A stretch of 64,000 nt of DNA. Source: Arenibacter latericius DSM 15913 (GTDB lineage Bacteria; Bacteroidota; Bacteroidia; Flavobacteriales; Flavobacteriaceae). How positions within the stretch are numbered: the stretch's first letter is position 1; each line of letters opens with the position of its first letter. Location: positions 98,501 through 162,500 of the forward strand of contig NZ_AUKX01000005.1 in NCBI RefSeq assembly GCF_000424985.1, in the 5' to 3' direction. The notes beneath the pieces were generated by a model that worked only from the letters and a program-made list of their open reading frames with translations, had not been told where the DNA came from and did no database searches. Position numbers and translations under genes: made by a program. Of the stretch, positions 55,880 to 64,000 are shown piece after piece.

Positions 55880-56305
55880 GTGGCTGTGATTTCTAAAAAA
55901 GGTCAAAAACAATTATTAATTCTAATTATAGGAGTGCTATTCTTCGGAATAACACTCCTATATTTTTTAAAAGATCCCAGCAGCTCCTCCTATTTCCCAA
56001 AATGCCCCATCTACCATTTTACGGGATACTATTGTACGGGATGCGGTAGCCAAAGAGCACTTCATCATCTTTTACATTTGGATTTTCTAGGTATTCTAAA
56101 ACACAACGCCCTTTTTATTCCGGCTTTTATGTTGATGATTTATCACTTTTCAATAAAACTACTCCCGATTAAGTATGGAAAAAATTATCCGGATATCATT
56201 TACCACCCCAAGACGCCTATAATAGTTTTTATAGTTATAATACTCTTTACGGTTTTTAGAAATATTCCAATATATCCATTTTCCCTACTTGCTCCATCTA
56301 CTTAA
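55880..56305 (+). CDS. DUF2752 membrane protein, copy 2
   Basis: A 141-residue paralogue of the first cluster gene. It has an N-terminal membrane helix and the motif YYCTGCGSQRALHHLLHLDF (Cys 52, Cys 55, Arg 59), then two more helices. The start is GTG at 55880 (a second GTG follows at 55886), because the ATG at 55878 is out of frame and meets a stop at once. It is the last gene of the unit and ends at a bidirectional terminator. Confidence 0.85.
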   Translation: MAVISKKGQKQLLILIIGVLFFGITLLYFLKDPSSSSYFPKCPIYHFTGYYCTGCGSQRALHHLLHLDFLGILKHNALFIPAFMLMIYHFSIKLLPIKYGKNYPDIIYHPKTPIIVFIVIILFTVFRNIPIYPFSLLAPST

Positions 56306-56333
56306 AAAAAGCCTGCTATAGAGCAGGCCTTTC
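56306..56333. terminator. Bidirectional terminator between DUF2752 copy 2 and rocD
   Basis: The hairpin AAGCCTGCT-ATAG-AGCAGGCCTT has an A-run on the left and T residues on the right, and lies between converging genes. Confidence 0.88.
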
Positions 56334-56358
56334 AATATATACCTTAATGGGAAACATT

Positions 56359-57603
56359 CTATTTTTGAAACTGCTGCAGCGTTTTAATTATTATTACAAC
56401 ACAATCCAACAATTGTTCACGTGTCATAACCAGAGGTGGAGCAAACCTAATAATGTTACCATGAGTAGGTTTTGCCAAGAGACCATTATCCCGTAACGCC
56501 AAACAAATATCCCAAGCAGTAGAGCTGTCTGGAGAATCATTGACCAAAATAGCATTCAATAGCCCTTTACCTCTCACCGCCTTCACTAAAGAACTCCCTG
56601 AGATATATTTATTAAGTTCCGCTCTAAAAAGCTCCCCTAAAATTTGGGCATTTTCTGCTAAACCTTCTTCTTTAACAACCTCCAAAGCAGCAATTCCAAC
56701 TGCTGCCGCTACGGGGTTACCACCAAATGTACTCCCGTGGTTCCCAGGCCCAATTACCTCCATTATTTTATCATCTGCTAAAACACAAGACACGGGGTAA
56801 GCACCACCGGAAAGGGCCTTTCCTAAAATTAACATATCGGGCTTAACTCCTTCATGATCCACGGCTAGCATTTTACCTGTTCTTGCAATTCCTGTTTGTA
56901 CTTCATCAGCAATAAAAAGAACATTATACTTTTCACAAAGTTCTTTAGCTTTCGCCAAATACCCATCTGATGGTACAAATACCCCAGCTTCTCCTTGTAT
57001 AGGCTCTACCAAAAACCCGGCTATAGTATCATTACTTTTCAAAACCTCTTCCAGGGCCGTTATATTATCATATTCAATTTTAATAAACCCCTTGGTATAA
57101 GGTCCAAAATTTTTCCTGGCTACTGGGTCATTAGAGAATGAGATAATAGTGGTGGTACGGCCATGAAAATTATTCTCGCATACAATAATATGAGCTTCGT
57201 TGGCCGCAATCCCCTTTTTCTCATAGGCCCATTTCCTACAAATTTTCAAAGCAGTCTCCACAGCCTCTGCCCCGGTATTCATAGGCAACATTTTATCATA
57301 ACCAAAGGTATCACATGCATATTTCTCAAATTTTCCTAATTGGTCATTATAAAATGCCCTAGAAGTAAGGGTGAGCGTTTGCGCCTGACGTGTCATAGCG
57401 TCTACAATTTTAGGGTGGCAATGCCCTTGATTAACTGCGGAATAAGCAGAGAGAAAATCATAGTATTTCTTCCCTTCAGCATCCCATACATAGACTCCTT
57501 CTCCCCTACTTAAAACAACAGGTAACGGATGGTAGTTATGTGCTCCATATTTATCTTCCAATGCAATAGCATTTTTAGAAGTTAATTTTTCCGATTGTAA
57601 CAT
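56359..57603 (-). CDS. rocD: Ornithine--oxo-acid aminotransferase
   Basis: RocD converts ornithine and 2-oxoglutarate to glutamate semialdehyde and glutamate in arginine/proline metabolism. The 414-residue protein starts with [20 protein letters not shown], typical of ornithine aminotransferase. Further blocks are [46 protein letters not shown] and the PLP lysine in [18 protein letters not shown]. It is a single leftward gene. Ornithine specificity is well supported by the N-terminal motif and length. Confidence 0.93.
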   Translation of the reverse strand: MLQSEKLTSKNAIALEDKYGAHNYHPLPVVLSRGEGVYVWDAEGKKYYDFLSAYSAVNQGHCHPKIVDAMTRQAQTLTLTSRAFYNDQLGKFEKYACDTFGYDKMLPMNTGAEAVETALKICRKWAYEKKGIAANEAHIIVCENNFHGRTTTIISFSNDPVARKNFGPYTKGFIKIEYDNITALEEVLKSNDTIAGFLVEPIQGEAGVFVPSDGYLAKAKELCEKYNVLFIADEVQTGIARTGKMLAVDHEGVKPDMLILGKALSGGAYPVSCVLADDKIMEVIGPGNHGSTFGGNPVAAAVGIAALEVVKEEGLAENAQILGELFRAELNKYISGSSLVKAVRGKGLLNAILVNDSPDSSTAWDICLALRDNGLLAKPTHGNIIRFAPPLVMTREQLLDCVVIIIKTLQQFQK

Positions 57604-58084
57604 GAGTAATAAAAATTTAAGATAAAACTATAGCAATTCCTTCTTTGGGGAGAGAAATCATCCTTTGTAGAACTGCTAATTTACTAAAAAATAAATTTTG
57701 ACTAACTCATTAATTTCATTAAAAAACTGGGTTGCAATGATAAATTACTGCTTTTATGCAAATTAATAGAAGTTATAGCATCAATCCTATACTATTAAAT
57801 CTAGACCGTCCACTAGGCATAACCAATGTCACCCAATAAAAACCTATGCAAGAAAAGAAACATTAAAATCTAAATTAGCGAGTAAAGTAAGTTAAATATT
57901 CCATTATGGTTGTTCCATGAAATGTGAGCCATCGTACCAGTTATGATTGAAAAAATTTTCCACTTATGATCACCTTCAATACTATAACGGTCCACTCTGA
58001 TAGCTTAGCAAGCAACCAATTTGAATTAATTTTCACTTTACCGAAACTTCCTCTAAAATGAGTTTAAATCCTGAAAAAATGCCC
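57604..58084. other. Gene-free divergent spacer
   Basis: About 480 AT-rich bases lie between rocD and the methyltransferase gene. I found no frame, remnant, repeat or clear -7 element for rocD. Only the element at 58085 is recognisable, at its right end. Confidence 0.5.
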
Positions 58085-58092
58085 TATTTTTG
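58085..58092 (+). promoter_or_regulatory. TAnnTTTG -7 element abutting the TrmA/RlmD-type gene start
   Basis: TATTTTTG ends four bases before the ATG at 58097. It lies inside the longer alternative frame, so it fixes the shorter start and predicts a leaderless mRNA. Confidence 0.68.
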
Positions 58093-58096
58093 CGCT

Positions 58097-59524
58097 ATGC
58101 GAAGAAAGAATAAAAGACAGATTTTTGAAAACGTAGAGGTAGTTGATGCCGGTGCAAAAGGCAAGACTATTGGAAAAGCTCCTGATGGGAGAGTAATATT
58201 CCTTACCAATACCGTTCCTGGTGATGTGGTAGACGTACAGACCACAAAAAAAAGAAAAGCCTATTTTGAAGGCGAAGCAACACATTTCCATACTCTTTCT
58301 CCCAAAAGAGTCACTCCCGTTTGCGAGCACTTCGGAGTTTGCGGAGGTTGTAAGTGGCAAGATATGGGATATGAACACCAACTGTTTTACAAACAAAAAG
58401 AGGTGGAAAACAATTTGCGGAGAATTGGACACCTAGAACTCCCTGAAACCATGCCTATATTGGGCTCCAAAAAGCAGTATTTCTATCGAAATAAAATGGA
58501 ATTCTCCTTTTCGGATAGCCGATGGCTAACCTTAGACGAAATAAATTCGGGAGAGGAAATTAAAGATAAGAATGCATTAGGATTTCATATCCCAGGGATG
58601 TGGGATAAAATTTTAGACATTAAAAAATGTCATCTACAAGAAGACCCTTCAAATGCCATTCGCTTAGAAATTAAAGACTTTGCAATAAACAATAACCTTT
58701 CTTTTTTTAATCCACGAAATCAGTATGGATTATTAAGAACGGCTATGATACGTACCTCCTCCACCGGAGAGATCATGGTAATGGTCCAATTTTTTGAAGA
58801 CGATCAAGAAAAGCGCGAGCTACTAATGGATCATCTAGCTACCACATTCCCAGAAATTACCGCTTTACTATATGTGGTAAATCAAAAACAAAATGACACC
58901 ATATACGATCAAGAAATTATATGCTATTCGGGTCGGGATCATATTTTTGAAGAAATGGAAGGCCTACAATTTAAAATAACGGCAAAATCCTTTTATCAAA
59001 CCAACTCTGACCAAGCGTATGAACTTTATAAAATAACTAGAGAGTTTGCCGGACTTACTGGAGAAGAATTAGTATACGATTTATATACCGGTACGGGTAC
59101 CATAGCTCAATTTGTAGCAAGAAATGCTAAAAAGGTAGTAGGCATTGAAGCTGTCCCAGAAGCTATCGCAGACGCAAAAGCCAATGCTGAAAGAAACAAC
59201 ATACCTAATGTTCATTTCTTCGTTGGAGATATGAAGAATGTTTTCAATGAATCTTTTATCACAACTCACGGCAAGCCAGATCTTATTATAACTGATCCAC
59301 CAAGAGACGGCATGCATAAAGATGTGGTGCAACAAATTTTAAATATTTCCCCAGAAAAGGTAGTCTACGTAAGCTGTAATAGCGCCACACAGGCAAGGGA
59401 TTTGGAGTTAATGAAGGAAGATTACGAAGTTGCAAAAGTGCAACCTGTAGACATGTTTCCCCAAACACATCATGTGGAAAATGTTGTACTTTTGAAAAAA
59501 CGAAAAGATCCTACCCAGTTGTAA
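58097..59524 (+). CDS. rlmD: 23S rRNA (uracil-5-)-methyltransferase, RlmD/TrmA type
   Basis: This SAM-dependent enzyme makes 5-methyluridine in 23S rRNA. A TRAM domain (about residues 10-70) precedes the Fe-S cysteines in CEHFGVCGGCKWQDMGYEHQ. The SAM site is VYDLYTGTGTIAQFVA and the catalytic region is ITDPPRDGMHKDVV with VYVSCNSATQARDL carrying the nucleophilic Cys. The frame opens at 58058, but the start at 58097 (MRRKNKRQIFE) gives the family length of 475 residues. The stop overlaps the next start (TAATG). RlmD versus RlmC is not decided. Confidence 0.94.
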   Translation: MRRKNKRQIFENVEVVDAGAKGKTIGKAPDGRVIFLTNTVPGDVVDVQTTKKRKAYFEGEATHFHTLSPKRVTPVCEHFGVCGGCKWQDMGYEHQLFYKQKEVENNLRRIGHLELPETMPILGSKKQYFYRNKMEFSFSDSRWLTLDEINSGEEIKDKNALGFHIPGMWDKILDIKKCHLQEDPSNAIRLEIKDFAINNNLSFFNPRNQYGLLRTAMIRTSSTGEIMVMVQFFEDDQEKRELLMDHLATTFPEITALLYVVNQKQNDTIYDQEIICYSGRDHIFEEMEGLQFKITAKSFYQTNSDQAYELYKITREFAGLTGEELVYDLYTGTGTIAQFVARNAKKVVGIEAVPEAIADAKANAERNNIPNVHFFVGDMKNVFNESFITTHGKPDLIITDPPRDGMHKDVVQQILNISPEKVVYVSCNSATQARDLELMKEDYEVAKVQPVDMFPQTHHVENVVLLKKRKDPTQL

Positions 59525-60069
59525 TGAGCAGAACTAAACTTCCCATCACTTTTCTACTAGCATTTATCGCTGTATTAAGCATAGCCGTTATGGGTTGTGA
59601 AAAAGACGATATATGCGTAGATGGAATTACTCCGCTATTAGTAGTGCGATTTTATGATGCAAGCAATAGGTCCGAATTAAAAAATGTACCCCAATTCCGT
59701 ATTGTAGGCATAGGACAAAAAACTACTGTAATTGGAGTCCCTGATAGAACCGATCTGGATTCAATTGCCATTCCATTGAAAATCGCAGAAAACAGCACTG
59801 GATTTTATTTCATCACTAATTCCGTTGATGTAGAAGCGCAAAACCAAGCCGGAGATACTATTTTGGTGGAAGGTGGAGATTTAGATAGTCTTTATTTTAC
59901 TTATGACCGCAAAGATAAGTTTGTATCTAGGGCTTGTGGCCATGTTGCTAATTATGATAATTTAAATAGCGATTTAAAATCTGAAACTGAAAATTGGATT
60001 AAGGATATAGAAATAATAACTCCCTTAGTAGAAAATTCAACTGAAGCCCATGTTAAAATATATCATTAG
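59524..60069 (+). CDS. DUF6452 family lipoprotein
   Basis: A 181-residue protein with a lipoprotein signal (LAFIAVLSIAVMGC, Cys 25). A beta-rich domain follows, containing DDICVDGITPLLVVRFYD, IGVPDRTDLDSIAIPL and SRACGHVANYDNLN. The family is confined to Bacteroidota, and the gene regularly sits between the methyltransferase and DUF6048 genes. The start overlaps the rlmD stop by one base, and the end overlaps the next gene by 20 bases. Function unknown. Confidence 0.85.
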   Translation: MSRTKLPITFLLAFIAVLSIAVMGCEKDDICVDGITPLLVVRFYDASNRSELKNVPQFRIVGIGQKTTVIGVPDRTDLDSIAIPLKIAENSTGFYFITNSVDVEAQNQAGDTILVEGGDLDSLYFTYDRKDKFVSRACGHVANYDNLNSDLKSETENWIKDIEIITPLVENSTEAHVKIYH

Positions 60070-60856
60070 TAGTTTCCTATTCTTTGGGGTTATTTTGGGA
60101 TACACTCAAACCAAACCCATAGACCTGCAACCTAAGGATACCATTACCAAAACAGATCCTTATGGTATTAGGATAGGTATAGATCTTAGTAGACCGCTTA
60201 CATCGGCCTTAAAAGATGGATACACTGGTATGGAGATTGTGGCAGATTATCGCCTAACCACTAATTGGTACGCAGCAGTAGAGTTAGGAAATGAAAAATA
60301 CACTAAACAAGAGGACCTTTACAATTTCACTACTTCTGGAAGCTATATAAAACTAGGAGCAGACTATAACACCTATAGCAACTGGTACGGAATGCACAAT
60401 ATTATTCACGTTGGTGGAAGATACGCCTTTAGTACTTTTAGTCAGACCCTTAACAATTATCATATTTTTGATACCAACCGCTATTGGACCGATCCTAATT
60501 ATCAAATGAACCCAGGAACCAATATACCAACAGACTTCCCTATTGGCTCTGAAATACCTCAGGAGTTTAGTGGTTTAAATGCCAGTTGGCTAGAGGCTGT
60601 AGTTGGTGTTAAGGCCGAGCTTTTTGCTAATATCTTTTTAGGAGCCAGTGTAAGAATAGGATTCTTAGTTAGTAATAAGGAGCCAGAAGGATTTCGAAAT
60701 CTATGGATACCTGGTTTCAATAAAGTAACCGACGGAAGCAAATTTGGAGTAGGGTATAACTATACACTCACCTATTTTTTACCCCTTTATAAAAAGGCAA
60801 AGAAGAATAAAGAAGAGAAAGAAGCTAATTCACAAGAAGAAATTCCTGTAAATTAA
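60050..60856 (+). CDS. DUF6048 family outer-membrane-like protein
   Basis: A 268-residue protein with a signal peptide (ISSFLFFGVILGYTQ) and alternating beta-strand sequence typical of a small outer-membrane barrel: YGIRIGIDLSRPLTSALKDG, MEIVADYRLTTNWYAAVELG. Near the end it has FGVGYNYTLTYFLPLYKKAK and an acidic tail. It is probably a partner of the DUF6452 lipoprotein whose gene it overlaps. The convergent gene begins one base after its stop. Function unknown. Confidence 0.85.
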   Translation: MLKYIISSFLFFGVILGYTQTKPIDLQPKDTITKTDPYGIRIGIDLSRPLTSALKDGYTGMEIVADYRLTTNWYAAVELGNEKYTKQEDLYNFTTSGSYIKLGADYNTYSNWYGMHNIIHVGGRYAFSTFSQTLNNYHIFDTNRYWTDPNYQMNPGTNIPTDFPIGSEIPQEFSGLNASWLEAVVGVKAELFANIFLGASVRIGFLVSNKEPEGFRNLWIPGFNKVTDGSKFGVGYNYTLTYFLPLYKKAKKNKEEKEANSQEEIPVN

Positions 60857-60857
60857 T

Positions 60858-61088
60858 CTAAACTTCCCTTACTCCTTTTAGAAAAAGCCAATTCATCATT
60901 AGTTTCTTCCCTTTAGGGGTTTTAACAACAGCAAATTTTGGAGACAACACACTTGCCACTACTGCCGCTATAATCGCAAGGATGAGTGTATTGAATGATA
61001 CCAGCATCCCCAGCAATAATCGAACGGTAATGAATAATATAGCGAAGCCTAGAAAATTATAGACAAGAGCTTTATGTTTTTGTTTCAC
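60858..61088 (-). CDS. Small membrane protein of unknown function
   Basis: A 76-residue protein with two hydrophobic helices (YNFLGFAILFITVRLLLGML, LILAIIAAVVASVLSPKFAV) and basic ends (KQKHKALVY, KTPKGKKLMM). No family was recognised. It is convergent with the DUF6048 gene, and 34 bases separate its start from the stop of the THUMP methyltransferase gene upstream, so co-transcription with that gene is likely. Confidence 0.75.
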   Translation of the reverse strand: MKQKHKALVYNFLGFAILFITVRLLLGMLVSFNTLILAIIAAVVASVLSPKFAVVKTPKGKKLMMNWLFLKGVREV

Positions 61089-61122
61089 AATATTTTTGGG
61101 TATTAATGACTAAAAATATTAC

Positions 61123-62286
61123 CTATTTATCTTTATTGAACTTAGCCTTCTTACTTCCTTCGTACATCACATACTTGACTAAGCGCGATTCTAAATGACT
61201 GTTATATAATTTTATCTTTTTGGAAGGCCGAAGTCCTACAAATTTTAAAGCTTCTAAATTGGAAGTAATAAACCAAGCATCAGTACCTGGATAATTTCTC
61301 TTTAACGTATTTCCAATATCAGTATAAAAATCCTCCATTTCTATATCCAAACGTTCTCCATACGGCGGATTAAAAACCATATGCAGTCGGTTTTCCGTAA
61401 ATTTCTCTGTGTCAAAGAAATTCTTTCTTTCGATGGTGATATATTCCGACAAATTAGCATTAGCTACGTTCTCGGTGGTTTTTCTTACTGCAGAAGGTGC
61501 TTTATCATACCCTATAATCTTATGATGAAAATCTCTAGCCTTGTTTAAACTGCTATCTATAATTTTATTAAAAAGGTCTTCATCAAAATCGTGCCATTTT
61601 TCAAAAGCAAACTCCTTTCTATTGATATTGGCAGGAATATTACAAGCTATCATAGCAGCTTCCGTTAACATCGTACCACTACCACACATTGGATCTAAAA
61701 AATCACACTGTCCATCCCAACCACTCAGTAATAATAATCCGGCTGCCAACACTTCATTTATAGGAGCAATATTAGTTGCCGTTCTATAGCCTCTATGGTG
61801 TAGCGATCTCCCAGAAGAATCTAAGGAAACATTACATCGGTCCTTTTGTATATGAATATTAATCCGAAGATCGGGAAATTTAATATCCACATTAGGCCTG
61901 CTACCATCGGTATCTCTAAACTTATCTACAATAGCGTCTTTCGTTTTCTGGGATACATATAAGGAATGGGTAAAATTATCCGAGTTCACTGTGGCATCAA
62001 TAGCAAAGGTCGTATCCGTAGAAAGGAAGTTAAACCAATCCATAGAATAAATTTGCCTATAGAGATCATCCTCATTCCTCACGTTAAAAGAATGTATAGG
62101 CTTTATAATTTTAATAGCAGTTCTAAGACATAGATTAGCCTTGTACATAAATCCGGTATCTCCCTCAAAAGAAACGCTCCTTATCCCTATCTTCACATTA
62201 CCTGCACCCAGGTTTTGCAACTCCTTCGCCAAAATTTCCTCGAAACCGAACATGGTTTTGGCTACCATTTTAAAATTATTGTTCAT
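61123..62286 (-). CDS. THUMP domain-containing class I SAM-dependent RNA methyltransferase
   Basis: A 387-residue enzyme of the RlmL/YcbY N-terminal type that methylates guanine N2 in 23S rRNA. A THUMP domain (about residues 1-160) is followed by the SAM-binding DFLDPMCGSGTMLTEAAMI and the catalytic NPPYGERLD, a NPPY motif for exocyclic amino methylation. The C-terminal half of E. coli RlmL is absent, which is usual in Bacteroidota. A rare strong AGGAGGT purine tract lies immediately before the ATG, but is probably too close to act as a normal Shine-Dalgarno. Confidence 0.92.
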   Translation of the reverse strand: MNNNFKMVAKTMFGFEEILAKELQNLGAGNVKIGIRSVSFEGDTGFMYKANLCLRTAIKIIKPIHSFNVRNEDDLYRQIYSMDWFNFLSTDTTFAIDATVNSDNFTHSLYVSQKTKDAIVDKFRDTDGSRPNVDIKFPDLRINIHIQKDRCNVSLDSSGRSLHHRGYRTATNIAPINEVLAAGLLLLSGWDGQCDFLDPMCGSGTMLTEAAMIACNIPANINRKEFAFEKWHDFDEDLFNKIIDSSLNKARDFHHKIIGYDKAPSAVRKTTENVANANLSEYITIERKNFFDTEKFTENRLHMVFNPPYGERLDIEMEDFYTDIGNTLKRNYPGTDAWFITSNLEALKFVGLRPSKKIKLYNSHLESRLVKYVMYEGSKKAKFNKDK

Positions 62287-62306
62287 ACCTCCTATTAAAA
62301 TTACCG

Positions 62307-62314
62307 CAAAAATA
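62307..62314 (-). promoter_or_regulatory. TAnnTTTG -7 element upstream of the THUMP methyltransferase
   Basis: The minus strand reads TATTTTTG, 20 bases before the ATG at 62286. Confidence 0.6.
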
Positions 62315-62375
62315 CATTAATTTTATCCCCTATTAGAAATTTTCCCTAATAAGTACAACACCTAACCAATCGTAC

Positions 62376-63047
62376 ATGAATTATTTATTACCCATTCTTG
62401 CGGTATTGTTCAGCTTTATCTTTGTTTACTTCACGAAACCCAAGAACAAAGAGACCTTTAAGTTATTATTAGCCTTTAGTGGGGCCTTTCTTTTAGCTTT
62501 AACGGTTTTTGAGCTTTTACCTGAAGTATATATGGATTCTAATTCTAAAACTGTAGGAGTATTTATAATGCTTGGTATTCTTTTACAGATATTTCTAGAG
62601 TTTTTTTCCAAGGGAGCAGAGCACGGCCATGTACATTTAGACCCTGAGAATAAGGAATTTCCTTGGACACTCTTCATTAGCCTTTCCATTCATTCAGTTT
62701 TAGAAGGGATCCCTATAGAAAGCCATCATAACATCCTATATGGAATATTAGTCCATAAAATCCCTATTGCTATAATTTTAAGTATATTTCTATTAGCCTC
62801 TAAAATTAAGTTAATACCCTCCATTTTATTTATAGGACTCTTCTCTTTAATGACTGCCTTTGGCACCTTTATGGCTGCTAATTTTGACTTTATTCAAACC
62901 TATGCCTTATATTTAAACGCATTGGTAATTGGTGTCTTTTTACATATTTCAACAGTAATTTTATTTGAAAGCTCAGAACACCATAAATTTAATTTACGCA
63001 AACTTTTGGTTATTATCCTTGGGATTGCAATAGCATACGTTTTTTAA
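62376..63047 (+). CDS. ZIP family metal transporter
   Basis: A 223-residue membrane protein with seven or eight helices. The metal-binding helices contain HSVLEGIPIESHH and LVHKIPIAIILS, the conserved ZIP His/Glu/Pro pattern, and a His-rich loop (EHGHVHLDPEN) follows the third helix. It probably imports or exchanges zinc or a similar divalent cation. The next gene starts at the base after its stop, so the two are co-translated. Confidence 0.88.
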   Translation: MNYLLPILAVLFSFIFVYFTKPKNKETFKLLLAFSGAFLLALTVFELLPEVYMDSNSKTVGVFIMLGILLQIFLEFFSKGAEHGHVHLDPENKEFPWTLFISLSIHSVLEGIPIESHHNILYGILVHKIPIAIILSIFLLASKIKLIPSILFIGLFSLMTAFGTFMAANFDFIQTYALYLNALVIGVFLHISTVILFESSEHHKFNLRKLLVIILGIAIAYVF

Positions 63048-63476
63048 ATGTTCAGTAGAGAGGAAGCAAAAAAGTTACGACAAGATTTTTGGATCTCATT
63101 TGGAAAATCATTTCCTAGAAAATGGATTTTACATAGAACCAGAATAAAAGATTTCGCTTTCAAATTCCACTTTGAAGCTAAACAAGCTATGGTATCAATG
63201 GATCTTGAAAGTCAGGATCTGGAGAAGCGAATAGAGTTATGGGAAAAGATAGTCGCTCTACGTACTATATTAGAGACAGAATACTTACCAAACATACAGT
63301 TTAACGATAGCTATATACTAAGCAATGGAAAAGAGATTTCCAGGATTTGGGTCAATATGCCTAATGTTTCCATTTATAACAAAAACACTTGGCAAGAAAC
63401 CATGGAATTTTTATGGAACAACATGGATAAGTTAGAAGCGTTTTATATGGAGTATGAAGACATAATAAATCCTTAG
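63048..63476 (+). CDS. DUF4268 domain-containing protein
   Basis: A 142-residue soluble protein matching DUF4268: FWISFGKSFPRKWILHRTRI, then DFAFKFHFEAKQAMVSMDLE, and a C-terminal helix region. The family also occurs at the end of some nuclease-like proteins, but here it is free-standing and its function is unknown. It directly follows the ZIP gene. It is the last gene before the repeat region. Confidence 0.85.
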   Translation: MFSREEAKKLRQDFWISFGKSFPRKWILHRTRIKDFAFKFHFEAKQAMVSMDLESQDLEKRIELWEKIVALRTILETEYLPNIQFNDSYILSNGKEISRIWVNMPNVSIYNKNTWQETMEFLWNNMDKLEAFYMEYEDIINP

Positions 63477-63593
63477 ACCAACCAACCCTCCCATTACACC
63501 TAAGTTCTCTTCTAAATGCCACGTTACACCGCCCAATTAAGAACTGACTCAATATAACACCTTCCGAATTACCAAGACCAACTGTTATAACCA

Positions 63594-64000
63594 CATCGCG
63601 GTCGCACCTTACTAACCTATCATCCAATGATAAGGCAGACCTTTATTAAAAGATAGCCACTCTATAAGAAGGAACCCCAGGTTCCACGCTAGCGGATCTT
63701 CACACCATCGTGGTTCTGCGCTAGCAGACCCCACCTACCAGCGAGAGCACATCATGACTTGTCACGACAGCATCCAGACGGCCGCATCGCGGTCGCACCT
63801 TACTAACCTATCATCAATTGATGAGGCAGCTCCTTCAGTAGTAGTAGTAGTAGTAGTAGTAGTAGGGCATCCGAACCCTATCCTCCAATGATGAGGCGGC
63901 CACTTTATAAACAGGCAGACACCAACTAAGCGGCATCCACCGAGGTTCTGCGCCAGCAGACCAAAGCGCATCGTGACTTGTCACGACAGCATCCCGACGG
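63594..64000. repeat. Palindrome-rich tandem repeat array running off the window
   Basis: Two successive units share blocks in the same order. An identical 31-base block lies at 63594-63624 and 63785-63815. A 19-base block with one mismatch lies at 63712-63730 and 63944-63962. A 32-base block with two mismatches lies at 63750-63781 and 63969-64000. Several blocks are palindromes, for example CGTGAC-TT-GTCACG and TCATCAATTGATGA. The region is clearly GC-richer than the rest of the window. Short minus-strand frames here are repeat artefacts. Confidence 0.88.
63837..63865. repeat. AGT trinucleotide microsatellite
   Basis: Nine tandem AGT units plus AG lie inside the second repeat unit and account for part of the length difference between the two units. 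Confidence 0.9.

Noticed and set aside
62287..62293. AGGAGGT before the THUMP methyltransferase as a functional Shine-Dalgarno
   Set aside because: It abuts the ATG with no spacer, and Bacteroidota rarely use Shine-Dalgarno pairing, so it is likely coincidental.
63762..63971. Minus-strand frame with a Thr run inside the right-edge repeats
   Set aside because: The Thr run is only the AGT microsatellite read backwards, and the rest repeats blocks of the array.
63594..64000. Right-edge repeats as a CRISPR array
   Set aside because: Units are about 200 bases with several distinct blocks. There is no regular repeat-spacer pattern and no cas gene nearby.

Overview
This window is an AT-rich chromosomal segment from a member of the Bacteroidota, almost certainly a marine-type Flavobacteriaceae. 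The evidence is the gliding-motility lipoprotein GldI, a cyclophilin-FKBP fusion lipoprotein, many proteins of families largely confined to the phylum (DUF5683, DUF6122, DUF3810, DUF6452, DUF6048, WbqC), short lipoprotein signals, almost no Shine-Dalgarno sequences, and repeated copies of the Bacteroidota -7 promoter element TAnnTTTG. No rRNA, tRNA, complete insertion sequence, prophage or CRISPR array was seen. Most of the window is ordinary housekeeping DNA.

Layout. 1-8.3 kb: methylmalonyl-CoA mutase large subunit, then parA-parB-DUF5683-dapB-lepB-WbqC-DUF6122 reading rightwards. 8.5-10.3 kb: a secreted Gfo/Idh/MocA oxidoreductase followed by a decayed DUF1080-like remnant. 10.3-16.5 kb, leftwards: a membrane protein, mutL, two rhomboid proteases and a membrane-anchored EEP hydrolase as one unit, and a TPR protein plus ribH as another. 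16.6-22.4 kb: recF-lipoprotein-DUF721, ndk, and nrnA-gldI-cyclophilin/FKBP, then a CBS protein. 22.5-32 kb: pepD, DUF3810, two secreted amidohydrolase-like proteins, an rRNA methyltransferase and an M48 protease. 32-43.5 kb: relA/spoT-fur-purA, an OstA-like protein, an aminotransferase, a TPR protein, two DUF368 transporters and aroE. 43.6-45.8 kb: a DUF349 gene split by a single in-frame amber codon.

45.8-47.1 kb is a gene-free island with direct repeats and a large hairpin. 47.1-49.5 kb holds rny, a structured RNA that looks like 6S RNA, zapA and a small coiled-coil gene. 49.7-63.5 kb: an M23 peptidase, cysteine desulfurase, Smr protein, a four-gene cluster of small membrane proteins (DUF2752, CCC-motif, CD225/dispanin, DUF2752), ornithine aminotransferase, a TrmA/RlmD-type methyltransferase, DUF6452-DUF6048, a THUMP methyltransferase, a ZIP transporter and DUF4268. 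The last 400 bases are a GC-richer, palindrome-rich tandem repeat that runs off the window.

The most notable observations are: (1) six genes whose TAnnTTTG element ends only 4-5 bases before the start codon, implying leaderless mRNAs; (2) the probable 6S RNA between zapA and rny; (3) the amber-interrupted DUF349 gene; (4) the DUF2752/CCC/CD225 membrane cluster of unknown function; (5) the repeat array at the right edge; and (6) the DUF1080 remnant beside its usual oxidoreductase partner.
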